Assembly: GCA_017452785.1 (NCBI GenBank)
Contig: JAFTLT010000014.1
Coordinates: forward strand, 1-61,574
From: Clostridia bacterium
GTDB taxonomy: Bacteria; Bacillota; Clostridia; Oscillospirales; Acutalibacteraceae
Length of the DNA stretch: 61,574 nucleotides
Reading direction: 5' to 3'
The stretch's first letter is position 1. The number at the start of each line of letters is the position of its first letter. Both the position numbers and the translations under genes were made by a program. Shown piece by piece: positions 16,995 through 27,114 of this stretch. Under the pieces are notes generated by a model that saw nothing but the letters and a program-made list of their open reading frames with translations, was not told the DNA's origin and did not search any database.

Positions 16995-17642
16995 ATGATA
17001 AAAAAGCTCAAAGAGTATTATGGAAATCTCAAGAAAGAAGACAAAGCTATATTCTTTTTGCAGATAAGCACACTTTGCAATATAGTTGTTGCTTTCGTAA
17101 AATTGATACTTGCTCTGAGCCTTCCGTCACTGTGGTTTTTTATAAATGCCTGTTTCCTGTTTGTTCTCATTCTTGCAAGAGGCTTTTCTTTAAGAGATTA
17201 CAGAAAGGCAAAGTACACTGCCGATAAAGCTGAAGAATTAAAAATATCCCGCAGAAATTATCTCAACAACGGCATCATTCTTTTAGCTTTAGGTGTGATA
17301 TATTTTTGTGTCAGCCTTTATCTTATGTTCCGTGGAGGAAAAGGCGCAATGCACGAATATCTCACATATCTCACTGCCCTTATTGCCTTTTGGTCTTGCG
17401 GCTCGGCAATTTACGGCATGGTGAAATATAAAAGAGACCACTCCCCTATTCTCAGTGCAGTTAAGATAACAAACTTTGCCTATGCTCTTACTTCTATTGT
17501 ACTGACTCAGGTTGTGCTGCTCAGCGCATTTTCAGGCGACATTGACACTAAGCTCTTTAACGGCATAACGGGTATGGCGGCAAGCGTGGCAATAACTGTC
17601 TTCGGAATATATATGGTTATAGGCGCCAAGAAAATCAGATAA
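16995..17642 (+). CDS. Integral membrane protein of unknown function
   Basis: A 215-residue protein with about six hydrophobic segments (near residues 20-35, 42-62, 92-110, 120-140, 152-178, 188-208). ATG follows GAGGTGG. It starts with a basic, soluble MIKKLKEYYGNLKKEDKA stretch. No conserved catalytic or transport motif is recognised. It lies 91 bases after the SdpI-like gene on the same strand and may be cotranscribed; the intervening sequence contains a small CTTATG/CATAAG dyad but no strong terminator. Function cannot be assigned. Confidence 0.7.
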   Translation: MIKKLKEYYGNLKKEDKAIFFLQISTLCNIVVAFVKLILALSLPSLWFFINACFLFVLILARGFSLRDYRKAKYTADKAEELKISRRNYLNNGIILLALGVIYFCVSLYLMFRGGKGAMHEYLTYLTALIAFWSCGSAIYGMVKYKRDHSPILSAVKITNFAYALTSIVLTQVVLLSAFSGDIDTKLFNGITGMAASVAITVFGIYMVIGAKKIR

Positions 17643-17651
17643 CAGTGAAAA

Positions 17652-17699
17652 AGCAGGGAAAGTCAAACGACAATCCCTGCTATAATTTTATCTTTTTTA
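17652..17699. terminator. Terminator between converging genes
   Basis: AGCAGGGA (17652-17659) pairs with TCCCTGCT (17674-17681), with a T-rich tail. It separates the + strand membrane protein gene from the minus-strand zinc-ribbon gene ending at 17697. Confidence 0.75.
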
Positions 17700-18086
17700 C
17701 GGCAGACGCTTACCGCACTGATTGCAATATTCAAAATCGCCCTGCGCCTTTGCGCCGCAATAAGGGCAGTATTTGCTGTCTGAGGTTTCACTCTGAAAAG
17801 TGTAGGTTTGTTCTCTCTTTTCACCGAAGCGTTCATTCCATGGGTCGGTTTCTTCGCCTTCTTCGGTTATATCAAATGAAGAATATCTGTTTTTGCCCGT
17901 GGCATTTTTGAAGTTATAAACCACATTAACTATGGCAATTGCCACAAAAACAAGTCCGAAAAGACCAAATATGCCTGCCCCCATAGAAACAGCCGCAATT
18001 GTCCACACTACACCGAAAATGGCAACAAATATGCCAACAATCGCACTCATCATTGAAGGACCTCTGCCGGGTTTTATGCTTTTCAT
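17697..18086 (-). CDS. Membrane protein with C-terminal zinc ribbon
   Basis: A 129-residue protein. The ATG at 18086 is chosen because AGGAGAG precedes it; a longer open frame upstream overlaps the neighbouring gene and has no ribosome site. Residues ~15-60 hold two hydrophobic segments (AIVGIFVAIFGVVWTIAAV and IFGLFGLVFVAIAIVNVVY). The last ~25 residues are a double-CxxC zinc ribbon (YCPYCGAK...YCNQCGKRLP). It is the third gene of a likely operon with the DUF4097-like and LiaF-like genes; an envelope stress role is inferred from that company only. Confidence 0.75.
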   Translation of the reverse strand: MKSIKPGRGPSMMSAIVGIFVAIFGVVWTIAAVSMGAGIFGLFGLVFVAIAIVNVVYNFKNATGKNRYSSFDITEEGEETDPWNERFGEKREQTYTFQSETSDSKYCPYCGAKAQGDFEYCNQCGKRLP

Positions 18087-18099
18087 AGTTTTTCTCTCC

Positions 18100-18930
18100 T
18101 TATGCAGCAAATTCCACTCTGACAAGACCGATACCGCCCTCGATTTCAACAAGACTTTCACCGCTGCCGATTACATCTCCGTCACTGACTCGCTCACCGT
18201 CAACTCTGAAATCACCTATGCCTGTTTCGGCACTGACTGCATAGCTTGCTTTATCACCCTTAAGGGTAAGGCTGAGTTCACCCACACCTGCCTCTACAGT
18301 GCTTTTGCCTTTAAGCAAAGCGGTTATACTTGTCTGACCAACCCCAAGAGAAATATCCGGGTTATTTATGGTGCCGTCACTTATTGTCAGTTCACCTGCA
18401 CCGCCGTCAATATTGGCATCTCTCTTTACTCTGAGATAGTCAATCTCAACTTCACCTGCACCCAAATCAAGGTCAAGACTGCCGCAATTAAGGCTCTCTA
18501 TATAGATATCCCCTGCGCCGGCACAAAGGCTAACTTTTTCAAAGCTCATTTTGTCGGGTACAGTAATAAGAAGCTTGCCCACAGCATCAAAGCCGAAAAT
18601 CGAGTCGCTGTCATTTTCTATTTCCAGCTTATTCTTTTCTTCATCAATGTCAAAATTAATGCCCGAATATTTAACGGTGAAGCTGTTACCTTTTTCTATT
18701 ATTATATCCACTGCTCCCACATCAATATCCAGCTTATCGATTTCATCTGACTTAAGGGTATATTCCTTAAGTTCTGAAAATTCAGCTTTATTTTCCTTGA
18801 TTTCTGTTTTAAGGGAGTGAACACCGCTGATAGCCAGCAAAGCCGTAACAGCACCGCCGATTATTGTAACAATGAGAAAAATTGCAAACGCCGTAGCGCA
18901 GTATTTTATAACTTTTTGAAATGAGGTCAT
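18100..18930 (-). CDS. DUF4097-type beta-repeat membrane protein
   Basis: A 276-residue protein. One transmembrane helix (residues ~12-35) is followed by a short helix and then a long run of repeated short beta strands typical of the DUF4097 putative adhesin fold (VGAVDIIIEKGNSF, AGAGDIYIESLN, LGAGEVEIDYLRV, GGAGELTISDG, GVGELSLTLKG). The repeats form a beta-helix-like ladder outside the membrane. ATG overlaps the stop of the LiaF-like gene by 4 bases, so they are translationally coupled. Proteins of this kind are often encoded next to LiaF or Lia-type sensors and are thought to act in envelope stress responses. Confidence 0.8.
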   Translation of the reverse strand: MTSFQKVIKYCATAFAIFLIVTIIGGAVTALLAISGVHSLKTEIKENKAEFSELKEYTLKSDEIDKLDIDVGAVDIIIEKGNSFTVKYSGINFDIDEEKNKLEIENDSDSIFGFDAVGKLLITVPDKMSFEKVSLCAGAGDIYIESLNCGSLDLDLGAGEVEIDYLRVKRDANIDGGAGELTISDGTINNPDISLGVGQTSITALLKGKSTVEAGVGELSLTLKGDKASYAVSAETGIGDFRVDGERVSDGDVIGSGESLVEIEGGIGLVRVEFAA

Positions 18931-19616
18931 TTAATATCAACTCCTCCGAAAAGGCAGATTGAGCTGACATAAACTGTGGGAGCACCGGGAAGCTCAGGAA
19001 GCCTTCTCTTATCGTCTGTGCCGCCGAAAATTGCAGTTGACTTGATCTGCACATTTACATTATCCGGCAGTAAAATATCTACTCCGCCAAAGGTTGCGTT
19101 GGCATTGATAATAACATCCTCTGTAATAATAGCACCTCTAAGGTCGCAGGTAACACTGCCGAAAACCGCTGTCAGGTCATTACCGTAGAAGGTCTGACCG
19201 TCATATTTTATGCTCTTGCCGCCGAAGGTTGCACAGTGGGTGTCTTCAGCACCCTTTTTGTCACTGAAATTTTTGAAGGCTGACTTCTTAGCCTTGCCCA
19301 TAAAAGCATCCTTAAACACCAGTGACAGACCTATTATAACAAGAACGGTGGGAATAAGCAGCTTCCATATCATATCAAAGGTGAGAATGCCCTGACAGGC
19401 AAGAAGAAGCACTACGCCAATAACTATGCCGATAATGTTACCCGTCTTATCTCTGCTTCTAAAAAGCTCAATGGTGCAGGGTACAATAATAAACAGTGTC
19501 CACCAACCGTCAAAGAAAATATCTTTGATTTCGATAACATCAAAGGCACTAAGACCAAAAACTACACCGAGGACAATAAAGAGAAGTCCCCATAAAACAT
19601 TGCTCATTTTTTTCAT
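18927..19616 (-). CDS. LiaF-like membrane protein
   Basis: A 229-residue protein. The ATG at 19616 is preferred, about 13 bases after AAAGGAG; a GTG at 19628 lies too close to that site. Four hydrophobic segments fill residues ~5-110. The C-terminal half has the repeated FGG strands of the LiaF C-terminal/cell-wall-active antibiotic response domain (CATFGGKSIKYDGQ, VFGSVTCDLRGA, ATFGGVDILLP, TAIFGGTDDKR, CLFGGVDIK). LiaF proteins inhibit or tune envelope stress signalling in Firmicutes. No liaRS two-component pair is visible nearby, so its partner is not known. Head of a three-gene operon. Confidence 0.82.
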   Translation of the reverse strand: MKKMSNVLWGLLFIVLGVVFGLSAFDVIEIKDIFFDGWWTLFIIVPCTIELFRSRDKTGNIIGIVIGVVLLLACQGILTFDMIWKLLIPTVLVIIGLSLVFKDAFMGKAKKSAFKNFSDKKGAEDTHCATFGGKSIKYDGQTFYGNDLTAVFGSVTCDLRGAIITEDVIINANATFGGVDILLPDNVNVQIKSTAIFGGTDDKRRLPELPGAPTVYVSSICLFGGVDIK

Positions 19617-19696
19617 AATAATTTTCACACTCCTTTAGTGTTTTTCATTTTAATTATATGTACTGAACCTTAAATTGTCAATAAAAAAACAAAAAA

Positions 19697-19726
19697 AGAG
19701 AAGTTCCTGCGAGCTTCTCTTTTTAT
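19697..19726. terminator. Terminator of the giant Ig-repeat gene
   Basis: AGAGAAG (19697-19703) pairs with CTTCTCT (19714-19720); read on the minus strand it is followed by a T run. It lies directly after the stop of the gene at 19738. Confidence 0.8.
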
Positions 19727-19737
19727 TACATTATATA

Positions 19738-22700
19738 TTATGCTTTGGCACTGACTGTTACCCTGCACTTTGCCGACACACCGTATCTGACACTTGTGAT
19801 TGTGATTTCAACAACGCCTGCCGACACTGCCGTGATAACTCCGCCTTCAACTGTGGCAATGGAGCTGTCTCCGCTTGTCCAGATGACAGTTTTGTCTGTT
19901 GCGTTTTCGGGGAGTATTGTGGCAGTAACTGACTTTTTATCCCCTGCTGTCATAGTGAACTCTGTTTCGGAGAGCTTTATCTCTGTGACAACCTCTCTGA
20001 CAGTGATGAGACACTGAGCATAAACTGTTTCATCACTTGCCGAAACCGCCTTGACAACAGCCTTTCCGCCCTTATCCTGAGCAGAAACAATGCCGTCTGT
20101 AACCTTTGCTATGCTCTCATCGCTTGACACCCAGATAATTCGGCTGTCATCAATATTTTCAGGTGAAAGAGCAGGCACGAGAGTTATGCTTTCTTTCGGG
20201 TCAAGCACTGCATCAGGCTTATCGAGCTTGATTTCATTGATGCCCTGAAGCACTCTGACAATGCAGAAAGCAAAGTTGTTGCCGTCTTCACTCTTAGCTG
20301 TGATAACTGCTGAGCCGCTGCGAAGAGCTGTTACCTTGCCGTTTTTCACAGTGGCAACCTTATCGTCGCTTGACTGCCAGATAAGAGCTTTATTTTCTGC
20401 GTCTTCGGGCTGCACGGTGGCTGTGAGAGTAAGGGTTTTGCCTACATAAACTGTTTCACTGCTGCTTGGCAGTGTCACTGAGGAAACATGCTTGATAACC
20501 GTTACTTCACAAGTTGCCTCAAGACCTGTATCCTCGGTCTTTGCAGTTATCTTTGCGGTACCTCTGCCCACTGCGGTAACAACACCGTCTTCTACCTTGA
20601 CAACATTTTCATCTGAGGAAGTCCAGATAATGTTTTTATTGGTTACATCTTCAGGTGTGATTTCTGCTTTCAGAGTAAGAGATTCACCAAGATAGATTGT
20701 TTCCTTTTCTTTATCAAGGGTTATTGTCTTGCTGCTGACCTTGACAGTTACCTTACATTCGGCAAACACACCGTCTGTGGTGCTTGAAGCTGTGATAACT
20801 GCCTCACCGCCTGCCACAGCCATAACCTTGCCGTTTTCATCAACTGTGGCAATCTTTTCGTCTGAAGATGTCCATGTTATCTGCTTTTCAGTTGCATTTT
20901 CAGGCAGAACAGCTGCTATAAGCACCTTGCCCTTGCCCTTTTCGAGGGTGAGCTCATTAAGGCTCAGCTCCACCTTTTCGGCAAGAATCATAACCTTAAC
21001 CTTACATTCAGCCTTTGTTTTGCCGTTTGAAGCCGTTGCCGTGATAACCGCATCGCCTATTGAAACAGCCGTAATATTGCCGTCTTTATCAACTGTTGCG
21101 ACCTTTTCATCACTTGATTTATAAGTCACTGACTTGTCATAGGTGTTTTCAGGCATCACCTTTGCAGCAAGTGAAAACTTATCGCCCACATTGAGAGTCT
21201 TGCTCTGTGCGGCAAGCTCAACACTTAAGGGAAGCTGTCTGACAGTAACCTTGCACTGTGCCGCAATATTTTCATTATCGGCACTCACTGCTGTAATAAC
21301 AGCTTCGCCGCCTGCCACTGCAGTAACCTTGCCATCCTTGACAGTGGCAACATTTTCATTGCTCGACTTCCAAATAACAACCTTATCACTTGCATCCTCA
21401 GGCAGCACTGTGGCTGTGAGTGTAAATTCGCCGTCACTGTAAATAGTTTTTTCTGCCGCATCAACAGTCAGCTGTGTAACTGCCTTTTTAACAGTAACCT
21501 TAACCTCTTTATATGCATCCGGATTTTGATTTGAGGTAATCTTAATAATCGTTTCGCCTTTTTTGAGTGCTCTGACATTGCCGTTCATATCGACAAGAGC
21601 TACTGATTCATCCTCAACCGTCCAATAAACGGCAGGGTTCTCAGCGTTATCGGGAACAACCTTGGCGTTTATTTTAAGGTTTTCATTTTCATAAAGAGCA
21701 TATTCGTCCTTATCTGTTTCAATAGCGTCAACGCTCTGAAGCACTGTTACCTTGCACATTTTCACAACGCTATCGTTATTTTTAGCTTTGACAGTGATAT
21801 ATGTTGTACCCTTGCCGATGCCGGTAACGAGACCTTTTTCATCAACAACAGCAACACTTTCATCTTCGCTCAGGAAAACAACCTCTTTATCTGTTGCATC
21901 CTCAGGGATAACCTTATAATCGATGAGGCTTGACTTTCTGTTATAGACAGTGAGCTCACCTGTAATAAGCTCTATATCCTCAAGAGGCTTGATAACAGTC
22001 ACCTTGCAGGTGTCTTTTTTGTTGTTTTCCTTTGAGAGAACAGTGATTGTAACCGTACCGCATGCAAGAGCCTTAATGTTACCCTCAGCGTCAACAGAAA
22101 CTATCTTGTCGTCTGAGCTTGAGAAGGTGTAGCCCTTTTCGCTTGCAGTTTCAGGTTTGACAGTCGCATTGAGCTTATGCTCTGCGCCGAGGATGACAGT
22201 AATATTGCTTCTGTCAAGTGAAATTGAAGTTACATGCTGCTTGACAGTTACCTTACACTGAGCAGTTTTTGCGCCCTCATCGGTCTTGACAGTGATAACT
22301 GCTGTTCCCACGCTGACACCTGTAACAACACCCTTTGAGTTTACTGTTGCAACACTCTTATCGGAGCTTGAGAATGTTACTGTCTGCTTATTTGCATCAG
22401 AAGGCAGCACGCTTGCTTTCAGAGTCAGCTTTTCACCAGCATAAACATCAGCCTCATTCTTATTGAGTTCAACGCCTGTTACCACCATATAAACGGTGAC
22501 CTTGCAGGTTGCCTTAAGTCCGTTTTCACTTGTTGCTGTTATTGTTGCAGTGCCCTGACCCACAGGCTTGACAACACCTGCTGAGGTTACTGTAACAACC
22601 TTTTTATTGCTTGACTTCCATGTTACGGTCTTATCCGTTGCATTTGAGGGTGAAATTGTGGCCTTCAGTGTGAGAGTAGTGTCTGACTTAAGAGTAGCTG

Positions 22701-25700
22701 AGGATTTATTCAGAGCTATCTTTGTTACTGCTCTCTTAACAGAAACGGTGCACTTTGCCGTATATGAGCCGTCACTCGTCTTGACAGTGATAACTGCTGT
22801 GCCGGGTTTGACGGGAGTGACAACACCGCTTGTTGAAACCTTTGCCACTGCACTGTCACTTGAAGTCCACTTAACTGTTTTTGTGGTTGCATCTGAGGGT
22901 GACACTGTTGCTTTAAGAGTGAGAGTCTTGCCGAGATAAAGCTCAGCTGAAGATTTATTGAGCTTGACTCCCGTTACCTTCTTGACAACATTGACAGTGC
23001 ATTTTGCTTTGTAGCCGCCGTCTGCAGTTGTGATAGTGATTGTTGTTTTTCCGAGCTTTTTGGCTGTGACAACACCTGAGGAAGAAACTGTTGCAACGCT
23101 CTTGTCACTCGTCTTCCAGGAAACAGTTTTGTTACTTGCATCTGAGGGACTGATTGTTCCCTTGAGAGTGTATTTATCGCCAACCTCAATTCTTATTGAG
23201 GATTTACTGAGCTTGATGCTTGTTACCGGCTTGACAACATTGACCTGACAGGTTGCTTTTTTGCTGCCCTGAGTGGTTGTTGCCGTGATAACTGCATATC
23301 CCACACCCACTGCCTTTATCTTGCCGTTTGCGTCAACTGTAACAACATCGTTGTCGCTTGAGGTCCATTTGACAGTTTTGTATGTTGCGTTTGACGGTGA
23401 CACTGTGGGGGTGATCGTTGTGGAATTGCCATATTTGAGAGTGAGTGAAGTTTTATTAAGCTTGACACTCTTAACGGCAGTGTACACCGTAACGGTGCAT
23501 GTTGCACTGAACTTGCCGTCCATTGTGGTGGCAGTAATTTTGACAGTGCCTGCCTTTATGCCCTTGACAACACCTGCTGAGGTTACTGTTGCAACCTTTG
23601 TGTTGCTTGATTTCCATGTAACATTTTTATTGTTTGCGTTATCAGGCTTAACCGTTGCAGTGAGAGTTTTCGTTTTGCCTATGCCCACTTTAAGGGTCTT
23701 TGATGAAACTGTAACGCCTGTGGGAGGCTGTGTGACAGTTACCTTGCAATAGGTTGATGCATTACCGTCAGCTGAGGTTGCAGTTATTGTTGCAGTACCT
23801 GCGGCAACAGCAGTGATAACACCCTTTGAATTGACAGTGGCAACATTTTTGTTGCTCGTCTTCCATGTTACGGTTCTGTCTGAAGCAGTGGTAGGCTTGA
23901 CAGTTGCAACAAGGGTCTTTGTTTTGCCTGCATTGATTGATATATTTGTAAAGTCAAGGCTGACCTCAGTTGCAAGCTGCACAACCTCAATAACACAGCT
24001 TGCAGTGTAGCCGCCGTCTTTTGTGGTGACAGTGATTTTAGCGGTACCCTTAGTGCGTGCAGTAACCTGACCTGCTTCGTTGACCTTAGCAACATTTGTG
24101 TTTGAGCTTTCCCATGTGAGATCTGTGATTTCAGCATCTGCCGGCAGAACCGTTGCAGCAAGAATTCTCTTTTCACCCTTTGGAATGGTAACAGTGTCCG
24201 CTGCAAGCTTTACACCTGAAACTGCAACATAAACATTAACATTGCATGAGGCTGAGCAGGCTCCGTCTTTTGATGTGGCACTGATGGCAGCATAGCCTGC
24301 TGCTTTTGCAGTTACAACACCTGAGGCACTGACTGTAGCAACATTTTCATCTGAGGAAGTCCAGATTATATCTTTATTCGTTGCATCGTCAGGCATAACT
24401 GTTGCCTTGAGTGTTTTTGTTTTGCCTCTTGCAAGCTTTATGCTATCGTTGCTGAGACTTATGCCGGTAACGGGCTGAATGACAACAACCTTGCACTGCT
24501 GCTGGAATGAACCGTCTTTTGTAACAGCCTTGATGATAACTTCACCTGTTGACACAGCCTTTACTATGCCTGAGGAAGAAACTGTTGCCACGGTTTTATC
24601 ACTCGATGTCCATGTGATTCCCTTTTCGCTTGCGTTGCTTGGAGTTATGGTTGCAATAATAGGTGCAGTGTCACCCTTTATCAGGCGCATTGCATTTGTT
24701 TCAAGGGTGAGACCTGTAACAGCCACTTTTTCTCCGACAGTAACAGCACATGTGGCTGTGTAACCTCCGCTTTCTGTTCTGGCAGTGATTATGGCAGTAC
24801 CCATGCTGAGGGCTGTCAGCTTGCCAGCAGCTGTGACATTGACAACTGCTGAGTTGCTTGTTGACCATGCAACATTACGGTTTGTTGCCGTTTCGGGCAG
24901 CACGGTTGCATTGAGGGTAATCGTCTGACCGATATACATATTTCTTGTTGAGTAATCAAGTGCAACACCGCTTGCATCCTGCAAAACAGTGAGAAGACAC
25001 TTTGCAGTGAAGCCGCCACTGACAGTTGTTGCCGAAATATAGCAGGTGCCGCCTGCAACAGCAGTGACAAGACCTGTTTCGGAAACCGTTGCCACATTCG
25101 CATCACTTGTTGCCCATGTGACATCCTTGTTTGTGGCACTTGTGGGGGTGATAACTGCATTGAACTGGAATTTATAGCCTGCCCAGAGAGTGAGTGTGTC
25201 TCTGCCTATAGAAACGCCCTGAGCTGAAATAACTACGGTAACATTACACTTTGCAGTGTGTGCACCGTCTACTGTGGTGCAAGTGATAACTGCTGTGCCC
25301 ACTGCCTTACCTGTTACAACACCGTAGGGGTCAACAGTAGCAATGCTTTCGTCACTTGATGACCATGTAACCTCCTGATTTGAAGCATAGGAAGGTGTGA
25401 TCGTGGGCTTGAGGGTTACTTTATCGCCTGTGCTGACAGTTTCGGCAGGTGAAATTGCAACACCCTTTACGCTTTGTGTAACTGAAATAACGCAGGTGTC
25501 AGATTCCTCTGAGCCGTCAAGGGCTGTTGCTTTAATAACAACCTCACCGGGATATTTTGCAGTGACGAGACCGTTCTGGTCAACAGTGGCAATCTTTTCA
25601 TCACCTGAAGTCCATTTAACATCTGTGTATTTATCGCCGTCACTTGTGGCAACGGTTGCTTTGAGCTGAAGGGTTTCTTCGCCGTCAAGTGCAGCACTTT

Positions 25701-27114
25701 CTCTGTCGAGAGTAACACTTTTTGCCTTTGCAGCAACCCTGAGAGTACCTGAAGCAGTAAGCTTGGAGCCGTCGGTTGTTGTGGCTGTTATAGTGCAGAC
25801 ACCCTTTGCCTTAGGATAGAGCACACCGTTTTTATCAACTGTGCACACAGATGTGTCGCTGCTTTTCCATGTGAGAACCTGATTACCTGCATCCTCAGGA
25901 GAAATAACGGCTGTAAATTTTGCATCTTCTGTTGTCAGAGTGATAACCTTTACGCTCTCTTTGAAATTCAGTGAAGAAACCTGGGGCTGAACCTCAACAA
26001 CAAATGAACCTGTAACACCGCTGCCGTCAGTTGCTGAATAAGTGATTCTTGTTCTGCCCTCAGTGAGAGCCTCAATTTTAGCTGAGGCAGTTGAACCTGA
26101 CACGGCAGAACCCGAAACAGTGGCAACTGCAGGTTTTGAGGATTTCCACTCTATATCTTTGAAGCTGGCATCGGTGGGATTGATTCCCAACTTGAAAGTT
26201 TCTGTTTCGCCCTTAACGAGATAAAGGGTTTCGTTAACAAGAGTTGTTGTGGGGGTCAGAGCAGTTATATGCACTGTTTTATTAACTGTGACCTTGCATG
26301 AAGCACTGACGCTGATTTTGTCGCCGTCACTTGCTGTTACCTTGATTGTGCAGGCACCGGGTGCATTTGCTGTGACAACCCCCTCATCATCAACCGAAGC
26401 AACTGCTGTGTTTGTGGATGACCATGTGTAAAAAACTTCGCCTGTGGGTGTTGCCGAGGAATCAACGCCCAATGCGCTTGCCGTGAGAGCCTTTGACTGA
26501 TCTTCAAAAAGTGTGAGGCTGTCACTTGAGAGCTTAACAGAAGAGAGAGGGTTAAGCACTGTAACGTCACATTTTGCAGTCTTGCCGTTTGATGTTGCTG
26601 TGATTGTCACCTTTGAGGGAGTATATTTTTTAACTGTGACAACAGCTTCGAGAGTGCCTGTTTTTTCCACACTGACACAGGAGCTGTTGTTTGATGACCA
26701 TGTAACTGCATCACCTGCGTTTTCAGGGTTGAGGATAGCATTCAGCACTGCTGTTTTTCCCACTTCTACGGACACTGCCGAATTATCAAGTGATATGCTC
26801 TGAGTGTGAGGCACGAGATTTTTTATAGCCTTTCTGAGGTCTTCTGCAGTCTGATCAATTTCAGCCTGCGAATAGTCTCTTATCCAGTTCCAATCTATGA
26901 TATTCTTAGCCTGCTTATAGTAGGCTTCAAGAAGGCTCGTGTCTATGTAGTTGCCCCATTCTGATTTATCTGGTACGCTTTCATAGACCTTTTCAAGCTC
27001 CGTTATATCACCTGCATAAGCCTCGATGGTGAAAATATCCCCCAGAGGAGTTACGGGCACTGAGCTAAGCAGCATAATACCGCACAGAATTAAACTTAAA
27101 ACTCTCTTCTTCAT
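19738..27114 (-). CDS. Giant secreted protein with 28 bacterial Ig-like (BIG2) repeats
   Basis: A 2458-residue exported protein. Residues 1-~33 are a signal peptide; ~35-105 form a helical FIVAR-like segment (ADLRKAIKNLVP). From ~107 to the end I count 28 consecutive BIG2 domains of 81-98 residues, each with the pattern L-x(n)-G-x-x-x-L-x-A-x-V-x-P-x-x-A, then W-x-S-S-x-x-x-V-A-T-V, then G-x-V-T-A and A-x-C-x-V-T-V. Repeats 12-17 are the most alike and Lys/Thr/Ser-rich; repeats 19-28 are more acidic. The protein ends right after repeat 28 (RVTVSAKA) with no LPxTG, SLH or dockerin signal, so the means of retention is unknown. It is probably a fibre-like surface protein or adhesin. It is monocistronic with a signal-peptide start ATG at 27114. 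Confidence 0.92.
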   Translation of the reverse strand: MKKRVLSLILCGIMLLSSVPVTPLGDIFTIEAYAGDITELEKVYESVPDKSEWGNYIDTSLLEAYYKQAKNIIDWNWIRDYSQAEIDQTAEDLRKAIKNLVPHTQSISLDNSAVSVEVGKTAVLNAILNPENAGDAVTWSSNNSSCVSVEKTGTLEAVVTVKKYTPSKVTITATSNGKTAKCDVTVLNPLSSVKLSSDSLTLFEDQSKALTASALGVDSSATPTGEVFYTWSSTNTAVASVDDEGVVTANAPGACTIKVTASDGDKISVSASCKVTVNKTVHITALTPTTTLVNETLYLVKGETETFKLGINPTDASFKDIEWKSSKPAVATVSGSAVSGSTASAKIEALTEGRTRITYSATDGSGVTGSFVVEVQPQVSSLNFKESVKVITLTTEDAKFTAVISPEDAGNQVLTWKSSDTSVCTVDKNGVLYPKAKGVCTITATTTDGSKLTASGTLRVAAKAKSVTLDRESAALDGEETLQLKATVATSDGDKYTDVKWTSGDEKIATVDQNGLVTAKYPGEVVIKATALDGSEESDTCVISVTQSVKGVAISPAETVSTGDKVTLKPTITPSYASNQEVTWSSSDESIATVDPYGVVTGKAVGTAVITCTTVDGAHTAKCNVTVVISAQGVSIGRDTLTLWAGYKFQFNAVITPTSATNKDVTWATSDANVATVSETGLVTAVAGGTCYISATTVSGGFTAKCLLTVLQDASGVALDYSTRNMYIGQTITLNATVLPETATNRNVAWSTSNSAVVNVTAAGKLTALSMGTAIITARTESGGYTATCAVTVGEKVAVTGLTLETNAMRLIKGDTAPIIATITPSNASEKGITWTSSDKTVATVSSSGIVKAVSTGEVIIKAVTKDGSFQQQCKVVVIQPVTGISLSNDSIKLARGKTKTLKATVMPDDATNKDIIWTSSDENVATVSASGVVTAKAAGYAAISATSKDGACSASCNVNVYVAVSGVKLAADTVTIPKGEKRILAATVLPADAEITDLTWESSNTNVAKVNEAGQVTARTKGTAKITVTTKDGGYTASCVIEVVQLATEVSLDFTNISINAGKTKTLVATVKPTTASDRTVTWKTSNKNVATVNSKGVITAVAAGTATITATSADGNASTYCKVTVTQPPTGVTVSSKTLKVGIGKTKTLTATVKPDNANNKNVTWKSSNTKVATVTSAGVVKGIKAGTVKITATTMDGKFSATCTVTVYTAVKSVKLNKTSLTLKYGNSTTITPTVSPSNATYKTVKWTSSDNDVVTVDANGKIKAVGVGYAVITATTTQGSKKATCQVNVVKPVTSIKLSKSSIRIEVGDKYTLKGTISPSDASNKTVSWKTSDKSVATVSSSGVVTAKKLGKTTITITTADGGYKAKCTVNVVKKVTGVKLNKSSAELYLGKTLTLKATVSPSDATTKTVKWTSSDSAVAKVSTSGVVTPVKPGTAVITVKTSDGSYTAKCTVSVKRAVTKIALNKSSATLKSDTTLTLKATISPSNATDKTVTWKSSNKKVVTVTSAGVVKPVGQGTATITATSENGLKATCKVTVYMVVTGVELNKNEADVYAGEKLTLKASVLPSDANKQTVTFSSSDKSVATVNSKGVVTGVSVGTAVITVKTDEGAKTAQCKVTVKQHVTSISLDRSNITVILGAEHKLNATVKPETASEKGYTFSSSDDKIVSVDAEGNIKALACGTVTITVLSKENNKKDTCKVTVIKPLEDIELITGELTVYNRKSSLIDYKVIPEDATDKEVVFLSEDESVAVVDEKGLVTGIGKGTTYITVKAKNNDSVVKMCKVTVLQSVDAIETDKDEYALYENENLKINAKVVPDNAENPAVYWTVEDESVALVDMNGNVRALKKGETIIKITSNQNPDAYKEVKVTVKKAVTQLTVDAAEKTIYSDGEFTLTATVLPEDASDKVVIWKSSNENVATVKDGKVTAVAGGEAVITAVSADNENIAAQCKVTVRQLPLSVELAAQSKTLNVGDKFSLAAKVMPENTYDKSVTYKSSDEKVATVDKDGNITAVSIGDAVITATASNGKTKAECKVKVMILAEKVELSLNELTLEKGKGKVLIAAVLPENATEKQITWTSSDEKIATVDENGKVMAVAGGEAVITASSTTDGVFAECKVTVKVSSKTITLDKEKETIYLGESLTLKAEITPEDVTNKNIIWTSSDENVVKVEDGVVTAVGRGTAKITAKTEDTGLEATCEVTVIKHVSSVTLPSSSETVYVGKTLTLTATVQPEDAENKALIWQSSDDKVATVKNGKVTALRSGSAVITAKSEDGNNFAFCIVRVLQGINEIKLDKPDAVLDPKESITLVPALSPENIDDSRIIWVSSDESIAKVTDGIVSAQDKGGKAVVKAVSASDETVYAQCLITVREVVTEIKLSETEFTMTAGDKKSVTATILPENATDKTVIWTSGDSSIATVEGGVITAVSAGVVEITITSVRYGVSAKCRVTVSAKA

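Noticed and set aside
17932-18750. A 272-codon + strand frame opposite the DUF4097-like gene
   Set aside because: The minus-strand gene has coupled neighbours, a ribosome site and clear repeats; the + frame has no ribosome site and resembles no family.
19745-26803. Many open frames of 60-160 codons on the strand opposite to the giant Ig-repeat gene
   Set aside because: They mirror the repeat periodicity, have no ribosome sites, and exist because the Ser/Thr/Val-rich repeats avoid stops on the other strand.
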